In this document: positions 1 through 7,871 of the stretch, one piece after another
How positions within the stretch are numbered: the stretch's first letter is position 1
Layout of the letters: every line of letters starts with the position of its first letter
Assembly (NCBI RefSeq): GCF_022664465.1
Contig: NZ_JAKREV010000001.1
Location: 806,001-870,000, forward strand
DNA: 64,000 bases
Source of the DNA: Sphingomonas hankookensis
GTDB taxonomy: Bacteria; Pseudomonadota; Alphaproteobacteria; Sphingomonadales; Sphingomonadaceae
Reading direction: 5' to 3'
Program-made: the position numbers and the translations under genes
The notes under the pieces: model-generated
What the model was told of the DNA's origin: nothing
Databases searched by the model: none
The model's input: only the letters and a program-made list of their open reading frames with translations

Positions 1-1
1 C

Positions 2-337
2 GATGCGAATATCCTGACCAAATTGCTGCCCGATATCAGCAGCCGCTTCGGCCTCAGCGAAAAGCAGGTCAACGCGCTGGAGCCCGATCGCGCCAAGCAG
101 GTGCTGCTGATTGCCGCGAACCTCGGCAACGGGGTCATCGGACGGTCGATCACGCGACGGGTGGTGACGATGCTGATCCGCCGCGTCGGTGCGCGCTATG
201 CCAGCAAGTCGCTGCTGCGCTTCGTGCCGTTCGCCGGACAGATCGCGGCGGCGGGGATCAGCTTCGGCGCGATGAAGCTGGTCGGCAATTCGCATATCGA
301 CGATTGTTATGAGACGGTGCGGCGGACGCTGGCGTAG
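2..337 (+). CDS. C-terminal fragment of an uncharacterised protein
   Basis: The frame is already open at the window edge, so the start lies outside; a TTG at 23 is internal and not a convincing start. About 111 residues are visible. The fragment is basic and has an Ala/Gly-rich hydrophobic stretch (FVPFAGQIAAAGISFGAM) that could enter or lie along a membrane, followed by a short polar tail. The arginine-then-glycine-rich hydrophobic layout is vaguely like EcsC or DUF697 C-termini, but I do not recognise the family with confidence and assign no function. Palindromic repeat DNA follows the stop codon. Confidence 0.6.
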   Translation, partial: DANILTKLLPDISSRFGLSEKQVNALEPDRAKQVLLIAANLGNGVIGRSITRRVVTMLIRRVGARYASKSLLRFVPFAGQIAAAGISFGAMKLVGNSHIDDCYETVRRTLA

Positions 338-359
338 ACGCTGACCCGCTTTGCCCCAG

Positions 360-444
360 ACGTCACCCCAGCGCAGGCTGGGGTCTCTCGCGGTTGAAGT
401 GCCGTGCTATCAACGGGAGACCCCAGCCTGCGCTGGGGTGACGT
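360..444. repeat. Palindromic repeat, family 1 (copy a)
   Basis: Two perfect 28-bp inverted arms (360-387 and 417-444) flank a 29-bp spacer. The arm contains CCCCAGCGCAGGCTGGGG, itself a small dyad. The same arm recurs at 9334-9364 and 9580-9610 and, diverged, at 36127-36211. It lies between the ends of two convergent genes, where it could fold in either transcript. Confidence 0.85.
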
Positions 445-490
445 TCGTGGATAAATGTCGAGCGGTTACCCATAGCTTCGGGGCAGCGCC

Positions 491-1132
491 CTACTCCGCC
501 GGCACCAGCTCCACCACGTCCAGCAACGACTCGAACCGGGGATAGGGCAGCACCAGCCGCCAGCGCTTCTCGCCGATCCGCTCCAGCACCCCGGCCATGT
601 CGCGGTCGCGATCCTGGCCATATTGCAATGCCGCGCGTTCGTCACCGAGCAGCAGCGTGCCGAGAAACACCGTGCGGTCGCCGTCGGGGAACAGCAGCCC
701 GACCGGGCGCTGCGACCCGGTCTCCTTGTAGAAGCTGCGGACGCTGCCTTCATCGCGGATCATGCAGTCGAACGCGGGATAGGCGGTGAAGTCGCGCATC
801 GCGCTGCCCGCACCGCCCAGCTTGAACACGCGGCAGCGATAGCGCCCGGCGGGCGGTGTACTGCCCGCCAGCGCCGCGTCGGGCACGAACAGCGCGCCCT
901 GCGCAGTGATCGCCGACGGGTCCGCCGCCCGTGCGCGCGGAAGCGCCGCCAGCCACGCATCGCGCCAGCGCCGCAACCGGTCGCGATCGGCCGGTGTCGC
1001 CACCCGCCGCCAATCGTCGCCACTCGGCCGCGCAGGTGCTGCGGTGCCGGACGACGCGACCGCCGCCCCACCACCGCAACCGCCGGTCAGCAGCCCTAGC
1101 AGAACACCGATGATGCACGTACCCCGGTTCAT
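491..1132 (-). CDS. DUF4893-type secreted protein
   Basis: This 213-residue protein starts with a hydrophobic export signal that ends in a Gly/Cys-rich stretch (LLTGGCGGG). That suggests a lipoprotein or other periplasmic protein, although the lipobox is imperfect. The mature part carries WRRVATPADRDRLRRWRDAW near residue 41 and YRCRVFKLGG in the middle, which I recognise as features of DUF4893 proteins common in sphingomonads. No enzymatic function is known to me. The start lies 7 bp beyond the stop of the hydroxybutyrate dehydrogenase gene on the same strand, so the two are probably co-transcribed. Confidence 0.75.
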   Translation of the reverse strand: MNRGTCIIGVLLGLLTGGCGGGAAVASSGTAAPARPSGDDWRRVATPADRDRLRRWRDAWLAALPRARAADPSAITAQGALFVPDAALAGSTPPAGRYRCRVFKLGGAGSAMRDFTAYPAFDCMIRDEGSVRSFYKETGSQRPVGLLFPDGDRTVFLGTLLLGDERAALQYGQDRDRDMAGVLERIGEKRWRLVLPYPRFESLLDVVELVPAE

Positions 1133-1139
1133 GCCGCGA

Positions 1140-1925
1140 TCACGCCGCGGTCCAGCCGCCGTCGATCGACAGGTTCGCGCCCGTGATCCCCTTCGCCTCG
1201 TCGCGGCAGAGGTAGAGTGCGAGGCTGGCGACCTGTTCGGCGGTGACGAATTCCTTGGTCGGCTGTGCCGCCAGCAGCACGTCGTTCATCACCTGCTCGC
1301 GGGTCAGGCCCCGCGACGCCATGGTGTCGGGGATCTGCTGTTCGACCAGCGGGGTCCAGACATAGCCTGGTGAAATGCAGTTGGCGGTGATGCCGCAGGT
1401 CGCGACTTCCAGCGCGACCGTCTTGGTCAGGCCGGCCAGCCCGTGCTTGGCGGTGACATAGGCCGATTTGTTCGGGCTTGCGACTAGGCTGTGCGCCGAT
1501 GCGGTGTTGATAATCCGGCCCCAGCCCGATTTCTTCATGTGCGGCACGGCGGCGCGGATCATGTGGAACGCGGACGACAGGTTGATCGCGAGGATCGCGT
1601 CCCATTTGTCGATCGGGAAATCCTCGATCTTGGCGACGTGCTGGATACCGGCATTGTTGACGATGATGTCGACCGATCCGAACTCGGCCGCCGCCTTGTC
1701 CACCATCGCCGCGATCTGATCGGGCTTGGTCATGTCGGCGCCGTCGTAGCGCGCCTCCGCACCGCTCGCCTCCGCCAGCGCGGCGCGCTCCTGCTCGATC
1801 GCGCCTGCGTCGCCGAAGCCGTTGATGACGACGGTCGCGCCTTCGGCGGCAAAGGCCTTCGCATAGGCGAGGCCGATGCCCGACGTGGAACCGGTGACGA
1901 TCGCGGTCTTGCCTTTCAGGAACAT
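1140..1925 (-). CDS. bdhA: 3-hydroxybutyrate dehydrogenase (SDR family)
   Basis: A 261-residue short-chain dehydrogenase predicted to interconvert D-3-hydroxybutyrate and acetoacetate with NAD, the step that feeds depolymerised polyhydroxybutyrate into central metabolism. Visible motifs are the nucleotide-binding TGSTSGIG at residues 11-18, NNAG in the middle, and the catalytic Ser and YxxxK pair (SAYVTAKHG). The IQHVAKIEDF segment after NNAG and the C-terminal SIDGGWTAA are typical of BdhA. It follows the patatin gene with a gap of 3 bp and precedes the DUF4893 gene, forming a compact unit. Length matches the family. Confidence 0.92.
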   Translation of the reverse strand: MFLKGKTAIVTGSTSGIGLAYAKAFAAEGATVVINGFGDAGAIEQERAALAEASGAEARYDGADMTKPDQIAAMVDKAAAEFGSVDIIVNNAGIQHVAKIEDFPIDKWDAILAINLSSAFHMIRAAVPHMKKSGWGRIINTASAHSLVASPNKSAYVTAKHGLAGLTKTVALEVATCGITANCISPGYVWTPLVEQQIPDTMASRGLTREQVMNDVLLAAQPTKEFVTAEQVASLALYLCRDEAKGITGANLSIDGGWTAA

Positions 1926-1928
1926 CGC

Positions 1929-3089
1929 TTATCCTTGGCGTTTGGAAAGATGGGGGGTCAGGTCGAACGCGGCGGTGCGTCCGTCGATGATATTTTCGGC
2001 CACGACCTGCGCATTGGCCATGGTGTCGGCGATGGCGGCGCGGCCGGCGGCCCAATGTTCCTGCATCGCGCGCGCGGAAAATTCGAAATCGCGCGCGCCG
2101 CCTTCCCAGCGGTTGGCGCGGTAGATCAGGTGGACGAGGCTTAGCGGGTGTTCGTCGGCCATCGCCTCCAGCGCGCGGACATCGGCGTCATCGCGCAGTT
2201 CCACCGGCAGCTTGGCGACCATGCGCCGAATCAGCTCGCGCTCCTGCCGCAACCGCAGGCGGTCCGCAGTCACCTGTCGCGTACGGCTGGAGAAGCGGAT
2301 TTCCTTTTCGCGCGCCACCACGTCGCCGATCGTCCGCGGCATCGCCGCTTCGGCGGAGAACAGGTCGACCTGGAACACCAGCATCGGATCGCGCTGATGA
2401 TCGAGGATGTGGGTCAATGGCGTGTTGCTGACCAACCCGCCGTCCCAATACCAGCGCCCGTCAATCTCGACCGGGGGCAGTCCCGGCGGCAGCGCGCCGG
2501 AAGCCATGACATGCCGCGCGTCCAGCCGTTCGCGCGCGCTGTCGAAGTAGACGAAATTGCCGCTCTCGATCTCCACCGCGCCGACCGACAGCCGCACCGG
2601 CCCGTCATTGACGAGGTCCCAGTCGACCAGCGTGTCGAGCGTTTCGCGCAAGGGCGCGACGTCGTAATAGCTGAGCGCCGCCGGCGTGCCCGGCGCGGCG
2701 AATTGCGGCGGAACCCCGCGCGGGCGAAAGAAGCCGGGAACACCGGTCGCCAGCACGACGCCCGCCGACCATTCGTGCACCCATTCGCGCACCCGGTCGT
2801 CGGGCAGGATCGGAAACCATGGCAGCACGCCCGCCGCCGTTTCCCAGAATTGCCGCAGCCGTTCCACCCGGCGCTCGGGCGGGTTGCCGGCAAAGATCGC
2901 GGCATTGATCGCGCCGATCGAGATGCCGGCGACCCAATCGACCTCGATCTGCGATTCGCCCAGGCGTTCGATCACCCCGGCCTGATAGCTGCCGAGCGCG
3001 CCGCCGCCCTGCAACACCAGCGCAACGCAGTCGGGAAGCGGCAGGCCGGTCGGGGATCGTCGGCGCAAACGGGGGTCGGCTTCGGCCAT
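1929..3089 (-). CDS. Patatin-like phospholipase with DUF3734
   Basis: A serine acyl hydrolase. The oxyanion-hole loop QGGGALGSYQAG is followed by the nucleophile elbow GISIG (Ser), and a later DGG supplies the catalytic Asp of the patatin Ser-Asp dyad. The C-terminal third (from about QVDLFSAEA) matches the DUF3734 extension. I place the start at the ATG at 3089 (MAEADPRL); an upstream in-frame ATG at 3200 would add 37 residues of non-coding character and leave only 17 bp to the divergent metallopeptidase gene. The partnership with BdhA suggests a role in lipid or polyhydroxyalkanoate turnover, but the substrate cannot be read from sequence. Confidence 0.88.
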   Translation of the reverse strand: MAEADPRLRRRSPTGLPLPDCVALVLQGGGALGSYQAGVIERLGESQIEVDWVAGISIGAINAAIFAGNPPERRVERLRQFWETAAGVLPWFPILPDDRVREWVHEWSAGVVLATGVPGFFRPRGVPPQFAAPGTPAALSYYDVAPLRETLDTLVDWDLVNDGPVRLSVGAVEIESGNFVYFDSARERLDARHVMASGALPPGLPPVEIDGRWYWDGGLVSNTPLTHILDHQRDPMLVFQVDLFSAEAAMPRTIGDVVAREKEIRFSSRTRQVTADRLRLRQERELIRRMVAKLPVELRDDADVRALEAMADEHPLSLVHLIYRANRWEGGARDFEFSARAMQEHWAAGRAAIADTMANAQVVAENIIDGRTAAFDLTPHLSKRQG

Positions 3090-3217
3090 CGGATACACTT
3101 TGCGCGTAATGGGGTCTGGGTTCAACGGCACTACAACCGATTTCACGGCGCACGGTTGCAACATCGGGGCGGCTTCGCGCATTTCAGTACGCACCTTCAA
3201 CGAACGGACCGCTGCCC

Positions 3218-4096
3218 ATGCGCCTCGACGATCTTGATCCCTCCAGCAATGTCGACGATCTCGGCCGCGGTAGTGGCGGCATGGGCGGCGGCGGGTTCAA
3301 CCTGCTGGGTCTGTTGCCGCTGCTGCTCGGGCGCGGCCTGGGCTGTGGCACGATCGGCATCATCGCGATCGTCGGCGTCGCGTTCCTGATGTTTTCGGGC
3401 GGGGGCGGCCTGCTCGGCGGCGGATCGCAGGCGCCGACCACGCAGCAGGGTTCGTCGCAGGCGAACGTGCCGTGCGATACCGCGGAGGAGCTGTTCGCCT
3501 GTCGCGTGCTGAAATCGACCGAGCAGGTCTGGGGACAGATCTACACCGAACAGGGTGCCCGCTACACCCCGCCCCGGCTGCGCTTCTATCAGGATAATGG
3601 CCAGTCGGGCTGCGGCGCGGCGCAATCGGCGATGGGGCCGTTCTATTGCCCGCCCGATCGCGGCGTCTATCTCGACACCAATTTCTTCCGCGAGCTGTCG
3701 CAGCGTTTCGGGGCGAGCGGTGATTTCGCGCAGGCCTATGTCGTGGCGCACGAGGTCGGCCATCATATCCAGAACCTGACCGGGCAGGCCGAAGCCGTCA
3801 GCCGTGCGCAGCAGACGCTACCCAAGGCGCAGGGCAATGCCCAGTCGGTCCGGCTGGAACTGCAGGCGGATTGTTATGCCGGCGTGTGGGCCAAGCGCAG
3901 CGGCCGGATGGAGCCGGGCGATATCGAGGAGGGGTTGCGCGCGGCCGAAGCGATCGGCGACGACACGCTGCAGGGCAATGCCGCCTCGCCCGAGAGCTTC
4001 ACCCACGGCACGGCGGCGCAGCGCGCGAGCTGGCTCAAGCGCGGCTATGACAGCGGCGATCCGGCGCAGTGCGACACCTTTTCGGGGGCGATCTGA
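3218..4096 (+). CDS. ypfJ: YpfJ-family neutral zinc metallopeptidase
   Basis: A 292-residue membrane-anchored metallopeptidase. A Gly-rich N-terminus leads into one hydrophobic segment (about residues 44-60), then a Gly/Gln linker, and then a soluble domain with the zinc-binding HEVGH at residues 178-182. Further conserved blocks are YCPPDRGVYLD before the motif and LELQADCYAGVWA after it, the latter carrying the probable third zinc ligand. This is the KPN_00809/YpfJ family; substrates are unknown. The stop codon overlaps the start of the Gre-like gene (TGATG), indicating translational coupling in a four-gene operon. Confidence 0.9.
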   Translation: MRLDDLDPSSNVDDLGRGSGGMGGGGFNLLGLLPLLLGRGLGCGTIGIIAIVGVAFLMFSGGGGLLGGGSQAPTTQQGSSQANVPCDTAEELFACRVLKSTEQVWGQIYTEQGARYTPPRLRFYQDNGQSGCGAAQSAMGPFYCPPDRGVYLDTNFFRELSQRFGASGDFAQAYVVAHEVGHHIQNLTGQAEAVSRAQQTLPKAQGNAQSVRLELQADCYAGVWAKRSGRMEPGDIEEGLRAAEAIGDDTLQGNAASPESFTHGTAAQRASWLKRGYDSGDPAQCDTFSGAI

Positions 4097-4560
4097 TGAG
4101 CGTCGCGTTCCGGCGGGAGGATGACGACGAGCATAAGGAACCGCGCTTCGAACTGCCGCTGCCGCCCGGCCCCAACCTCGTCACCCGGCGCGGGCTGGCG
4201 GCAATGGCCGAACAGGTCGAGCGGCTGGAGGGCGAACTGGCGGCGGAGGGCGATGCCGAACGGATCACCGCGATCCGGCGCGACCTGCGCTACTGGCGGA
4301 CGCGCCATTCGACCGCGGAGATCGCTCCTGCCCCGACCGACGAGGTCGGCTTCGGCTCGCGCGTGACCTATGCGCTGAACGGACAGCGCAAGACGATCGA
4401 GCTGGTCGGCAGCGACGAGGCCGATCCGGCGGCGGGGCGCATCCCCTTCACCGCGCCGCTGGCGCTGGCGATGACCGGGCTGATGGCGGGCGAGACCGCC
4501 GATTTCGGCGGACGCAGCGACGCGATCGAGGTGATCGAGACCGGTCTGATCGAGCCATGA
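4096..4560 (+). CDS. GreA/GreB-family protein with shortened coiled coil
   Basis: About 154 residues from the ATG at 4096, which overlaps the previous stop. The N-terminal half has a short helical coiled coil (RGLAAMAEQVERLEGEL onward). The C-terminal half is the FKBP-like Gre domain with FGSRVTY, ELVGSDEADPAAGRIPF and PLALAMTGLMAGE. Gre factors bind the RNA polymerase secondary channel and rescue backtracked complexes. Here the coil is shorter than in GreA and the usual acidic tip (GDL-ENAEY in GreA) is not visible, so it may modulate polymerase without transcript cleavage, as Rnk or Gfh proteins do. It overlaps the next start (ATGA). Confidence 0.8.
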   Translation: MSVAFRREDDDEHKEPRFELPLPPGPNLVTRRGLAAMAEQVERLEGELAAEGDAERITAIRRDLRYWRTRHSTAEIAPAPTDEVGFGSRVTYALNGQRKTIELVGSDEADPAAGRIPFTAPLALAMTGLMAGETADFGGRSDAIEVIETGLIEP

Positions 4561-5009
4561 TCCGCATCCTGGTCGATGCCGATGCCTGTCCGGTCAAGGA
4601 CGAGGTGTACCGGGTCGCCGAACGGCATGGTGCCCAGGTCTCGGTGGTCAGCAACAGCCATTTCCGCGTGCCGCTGCTGCCCTGGGTCGAGCGGGTGGTG
4701 GTGTCGGACGGCTTCGATGCCGCCGACGACTGGATCGCGGAACGGGCGGACCAGGACTGCGTGGTGGTCACCGCCGATATCCTGCTTGCCGATCGTTGCC
4801 TGAAGGTCGGTGCGGTGGTCGTCGCGCCCAATGGCAAGCCGTTCACGACTGCGTCGATCGGCGGCGCGATCGCGACGCGAGCGATCATGGCCGACCTGCG
4901 CGCGGGTGGCGAGCAGTTGGGCGGACCGCCGCCGTTCGGAAAGGCCGACCGCTCGCGCTTCCTGCAATCGCTCGACGCCGCGCTGGTGCGGCTGGCCCGC
5001 CAACGATAG
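4557..5009 (+). CDS. yaiI: UPF0178 (DUF188, YaiI/YqxD) protein
   Basis: A 150-residue protein whose N-terminal DADACPVKDEVYR and later TADILLADRC, together with GKPFTTASIG, are signatures of the UPF0178 family. The conserved aspartates and overall layout resemble PIN/NYN-type nucleases, but no activity is established for the family as far as I know. The start overlaps the stop of the Gre-like gene by 4 bp, so it is probably co-translated with it. Length matches the family. Confidence 0.9.
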   Translation: MIRILVDADACPVKDEVYRVAERHGAQVSVVSNSHFRVPLLPWVERVVVSDGFDAADDWIAERADQDCVVVTADILLADRCLKVGAVVVAPNGKPFTTASIGGAIATRAIMADLRAGGEQLGGPPPFGKADRSRFLQSLDAALVRLARQR

Positions 5010-5019
5010 GAGAAGCGCC

Positions 5020-5199
5020 ATGGCCGAAAAATTCGAACGTCACCGCCAGCCGTGGCGGCCCGATGAAATCCAGAAGCTGCACCAGCTGGCGGGAAAAGGC
5101 ATGGCGTTGAAGGCGCTCGCCAAGGCGCTGACCCGTAGCGAGGAATCGATCAAGGATCGGGCGAAGGAAGACGGGTTGAAGATCGCGAAGTTGCGGTAG
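5020..5199 (+). CDS. Small SANT/HTH-like basic protein (59 aa)
   Basis: A 59-residue protein beginning MAEKFERHRQPW, preceded by an AGGAGA ribosome-binding site 6-7 bp upstream and lying 10 bp after the UPF0178 gene. The pattern W-R-P-D-E-I-x-K-L-H-Q-L-A-x-K-G followed by LKALAKALTRSEESIKDRA resembles a Myb/SANT or helix-turn-helix domain in which a short three-helix bundle contacts DNA. Such mini-proteins recur in sphingomonad genomes, but I know of no characterised member. A role as a small DNA-binding protein is an inference from the helix pattern only. Confidence 0.75.
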   Translation: MAEKFERHRQPWRPDEIQKLHQLAGKGMALKALAKALTRSEESIKDRAKEDGLKIAKLR

Positions 5200-5208
5200 G
5201 CTATTTCT

Positions 5209-5233
5209 TCCCCACAAGGCGGGGAGGATTTTT
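5209..5233 (+). terminator. Possible weak terminator
   Basis: A 5-bp stem (TCCCC/GGGGA) with a 7-base loop is followed by GGA and a run of five T. It lies between two convergent genes and would end the ypfJ operon. The stem is short, so confidence is low. Confidence 0.4.
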
Positions 5234-6224
5234 AGAGCCGCACCAGCATCTTGCCCTTGTTCTGACCGCTGAACAGGCCGAGGAACGCGTCGGTGGTGTT
5301 CTCCAGCCCGTCGATCACCGTTTCCTCGCGCTGGAAATTGCCGCTGGCGACGATCTCACCCATGCCCTGCTGAAACTCGCCGATGCGGCCCATGAAGTCG
5401 CTGACGATGAAGCCCTGCACGCGAATACGGGCAGCGATCACCCGCATCAGGTAACGCAGGCTGGTCGGCTGCGACGCGTTATAGCCGTCGATCATGCCGC
5501 AGATCGCGAAGCGCGCGCCCTGCTTCGCATGCGCCAGCGCCGCGTCGAGGTGATCGCCGCCGACATTGTCGAAATACACATCGATCCCGTCCGGCGCCGC
5601 AGCCCCCAGTGCCTTCACCAGCGGCACGTCGCCCTTGTAGTCGATCACCTGATCGGCGCCGAGCGAGCGGACCCATGCGACCTTCTCCGCGCCACCCGCC
5701 GATCCGATCACGGTCATGCCCTTCGCCTTGGCGATCTGCACCACGACCGATCCGACGGCACCCGCCGCTGCCGACACGAACACCGTCTCGCCCGGCTTCG
5801 CATCGGCCACCGCTAGCAGTCCGAACCACGCGGTCATGCCGGTGAGGCCGAGCGCGCCGAGAAATGCCTGGTCGGGCAGGCCCAGATCGGGGAGCTTCTG
5901 CACGCCCTTGGCCGGCACGATCGCCTCGTCACGCCAGCCCGCCATATGCTGGACGCGCGTGCCCACCGGCAGGTCGGCGGCGCGGCTTTCGATCACCTCG
6001 CCCGCCGCGCCGCCATCCATCGGCGCGTCGAGCGCGAAGGGCGGGACGTAGCTTTTCACGTCGTTCATCCGTCCGCGCATATAGGGATCGACCGACAGCC
6101 AGCGATTGGCGATCCGCACTTCCCCATCGGCTAGGTCGCGCACCGGCAGGTCGCGCAACGCGAAATCCTCCGCGACCGGCATGCCGTTGGGACGCCGAAC
6201 CAGATGCCATGCCTTCGCCATCAT
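5232..6224 (-). CDS. NADP-dependent oxidoreductase, CurA/LTB4DH type
   Basis: A 330-residue zinc-free medium-chain reductase. The N-terminal RWLSVDPYMRGRM block is typical of the CurA, leukotriene B4 dehydrogenase and prostaglandin reductase group, which reduce the double bond of enones with NADPH. The Rossmann motif VSAAAGAVGSVVVQIAK and the following IGSAGG bind the cofactor; VYFDNVGG and FAICGMI are further family blocks. The gene has an SD-like GGAG 5 bp before the start. It is preceded by a terminator of the DUF2171 gene, so it is probably a monocistronic detoxification gene. Confidence 0.9.
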   Translation of the reverse strand: MMAKAWHLVRRPNGMPVAEDFALRDLPVRDLADGEVRIANRWLSVDPYMRGRMNDVKSYVPPFALDAPMDGGAAGEVIESRAADLPVGTRVQHMAGWRDEAIVPAKGVQKLPDLGLPDQAFLGALGLTGMTAWFGLLAVADAKPGETVFVSAAAGAVGSVVVQIAKAKGMTVIGSAGGAEKVAWVRSLGADQVIDYKGDVPLVKALGAAAPDGIDVYFDNVGGDHLDAALAHAKQGARFAICGMIDGYNASQPTSLRYLMRVIAARIRVQGFIVSDFMGRIGEFQQGMGEIVASGNFQREETVIDGLENTTDAFLGLFSGQNKGKMLVRL

Positions 6225-6267
6225 CGATACTCCATATCAGTTTCAGACCGCAACCTAGTGCGTCGCC

Positions 6268-6302
6268 AATCAAAAGCAAAGGGGCCCGGTTGCCCGAGCC
6301 CC
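6268..6302 (-). terminator. Rho-independent terminator of the DUF2171 gene
   Basis: A 9-bp GC stem with one wobble pair (arms 6281-6289 and 6294-6302) and loop TTGC. On the minus strand it is followed by the T-rich TTTGCTTTTGATT. It starts 26 bp past the stop of the DUF2171 gene. Confidence 0.8.
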
Positions 6303-6327
6303 TCCGCCTGTCGCCACCGCGAACCGT

Positions 6328-7560
6328 TTAATAGGTGCCGGGGAAGCTGCGATTGAGGTTGGTGTCGTCCTTGTCCGTGGCCGACCCGGTCACACCGGTA
6401 CCCGCCGTGGTCGACGTACCCGCACCCACTGCCTGACCCGTCGTGCTCGACGTGCCATAGCGATTGGCTTCCTGCGTACGGTCGTTATTCGACGTGGCGC
6501 TGCCGAAGCGGTCGTTGCCGTACCGCTGCTGCGACTGGTTGCCGAACATCGCCTGCTGCTGTTCCTCGTCGCGCCATGCGTCCTTGGCTTCCGACGCGGT
6601 CTTGCGCAGCTTCACCTTGCCGTCGACCGACGATACCCAACGCGACGGGATCGAGTGATGGTGGCCGCCGGCATCCGGATCGCTCTTGGTCAGGATGATG
6701 CGGTCGCCGCGCACCTTGTCGACGGTGCCGACATGCGCATCGTCCGATCCGACGACTTCCATATGCTCGGTCACGCGCGTCAGGCTGTCACGCTGCGTCT
6801 GTCGCTCGGTGCGGAAGGCCGAAAATTCGTTCTGGAATTTCGTCGCATTTTCCTGACGATATTCGTCATAGTCACGGTCGAACGCGCTGACCTGCGTATC
6901 GCGCCACGAGCGATAGGCATGGTCACTATGGCGGTCGTCGTAGCGCGACATCTGCTCGTCATAGCGCTGGTCGCGTTCGCGCCGACGCTCGGCATCCTCG
7001 TCGCCGAACCATGAGCGGACCTCGTCGCCGGCGCGAGCAAGGAAACCGCGATCCCCGGCGTCATAGTCGAGGTCCTGGCGCTGGCGATCGCCACGGAAGC
7101 GGTCGCTGCCGCGGTCGCTGCCGAAAGCCCGATTGCCGGCATAATTCCGGTCGCTGCCATAGCCACGGTCGGCACCATAGCTGCGGTCGGCCCCGTAGCT
7201 GCGATCGTTGCCGTAGCTGCGGTCGCCCTGCTCGGTGAAGCGATGGCCGTCATGGGCATAGCTGCCACGATACCGGTCGCTCTGGGCGCCATACGACCGC
7301 CCGCCGCGATCGCCATAGTCGAAGTCCCGGCTGCCATAGCCCTGTCCGCGGTCGCCGCCATAGCTCGATCCATAGGACGAACGACCGCCATAATAGTCGC
7401 GGTTCCCGTTATCCCGACCGCCGCCCTGCGACGACGCACTGCCATAGCCCTGCGCGCCATAGCCGCCGCGTCCGCGATCCTCCGCATCCCGCCAGCGTCC
7501 GTCGTCGCCCCGGTTGTTCCGCGACCAGTCGTCGTCGCGCGAATAGCGATCGTTGCCCAT
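6328..7560 (-). CDS. DUF2171 protein with long Gly/Tyr/Asp/Arg repeat region
   Basis: About 410 residues from the ATG at 7560 (MGNDRYSRDD), chosen because an AGGAG sits 6 bp upstream; earlier in-frame starts lack one. Residues 1 to about 200 are low complexity and very rich in G, Y, S, D and R, including six-residue units such as RSYGND and RSYGAD. A charged middle follows, then a DUF2171 domain (MEVVGSDDAHVGTVDKVRG to about VKLRKTASEA), which resembles the PRC-barrel fold. The C-terminus is Gln/Asn/Thr-rich. DUF2171 proteins are often stress-linked in sphingomonads; an EcfG-like promoter upstream agrees. The function is unknown. Confidence 0.82.
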   Translation of the reverse strand: MGNDRYSRDDDWSRNNRGDDGRWRDAEDRGRGGYGAQGYGSASSQGGGRDNGNRDYYGGRSSYGSSYGGDRGQGYGSRDFDYGDRGGRSYGAQSDRYRGSYAHDGHRFTEQGDRSYGNDRSYGADRSYGADRGYGSDRNYAGNRAFGSDRGSDRFRGDRQRQDLDYDAGDRGFLARAGDEVRSWFGDEDAERRRERDQRYDEQMSRYDDRHSDHAYRSWRDTQVSAFDRDYDEYRQENATKFQNEFSAFRTERQTQRDSLTRVTEHMEVVGSDDAHVGTVDKVRGDRIILTKSDPDAGGHHHSIPSRWVSSVDGKVKLRKTASEAKDAWRDEEQQQAMFGNQSQQRYGNDRFGSATSNNDRTQEANRYGTSSTTGQAVGAGTSTTAGTGVTGSATDKDDTNLNRSFPGTY

Positions 7561-7636
7561 GAAAATCTCCTGCAGATGGTTCATGTGGTTCTTGTTTTCG
7601 CGGCGCAGCAGCGGTGCTGCCGTGTCGTATTCACAC

Positions 7637-7661
7637 AAGCGCCGACCCGTATGTTGGTTCC
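7637..7661 (-). promoter_or_regulatory. Candidate EcfG-type (general stress) promoter
   Basis: On the minus strand GGAAC, a 16-bp spacer and GCTT resemble the alphaproteobacterial EcfG consensus GGAAC-N16/17-CGTT with one mismatch in the -10 element. It lies about 77 bp before the DUF2171 start. A single site in GC-rich DNA can arise by chance. Confidence 0.4.
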
Positions 7662-7713
7662 CACCGAACCCGACCCGCACGACGAAGGGCCGTGCTACAG
7701 CGGTCGAAGGATT

Positions 7714-7743
7714 TTGACGGATTTGCGTGGAGACCCGTTGCAT
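7714..7743 (+). promoter_or_regulatory. Candidate promoter of tRNA-Ala
   Basis: TTGACG at 7714-7719 is a good -35 element. The best -10 after an 18-bp spacer is TTGCAT, a weak match. Transcription would begin near 7750, some 45 bases before the tRNA, and would include a GC hairpin at about 7752-7776. Confidence 0.35.
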
Positions 7744-7795
7744 CCGCTTTTCGGGGCCGCTAAGGGGACGGCCCCGGCTATGCCGGGAACGGGGC

Positions 7796-7871
7796 GGGGC
7801 TGTAGCTCAGATGGGAGAGCGCTGCAATCGCACTGCAGAGGTCAGGGGTTCGATTCCCCTCAGCTCCACCA
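7796..7871 (+). tRNA. tRNA-Ala (anticodon CGC)
   Basis: A 76-base cloverleaf with CCA encoded. The acceptor stem GGGGCTG pairs with CAGCTCC and includes the G3-U70 wobble that identifies alanine tRNA. The anticodon stem CTGCA/TGCAG holds the loop ATCGCAC, so the anticodon is CGC and reads GCG codons. The D arm (GCTCAGATGGGAGAGC) and T arm (AGGGGTTCGATTCCCCT) are standard. No integrase or duplicated 3' end is present nearby, so the locus shows no sign of being an integration site. Confidence 0.97.

Noticed and set aside
360..444. Possible CRISPR or phage attachment sites from the repeats
   Set aside because: The repeats are palindromes in singles with differing spacers, without regular spacing, cas genes or integrase, so they are REP/MITE-like.
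3090..3200. Extended N-terminus of the patatin protein from the ATG at 3200
   Set aside because: The extra residues have non-coding character and the start would be 17 bp from the divergent ypfJ start; the ATG at 3089 begins the family-like sequence.
7796..7871. tRNA-Ala as an integration site for a genomic island
   Set aside because: No integrase gene or second copy of the 3' end is seen within the flanking kilobases.
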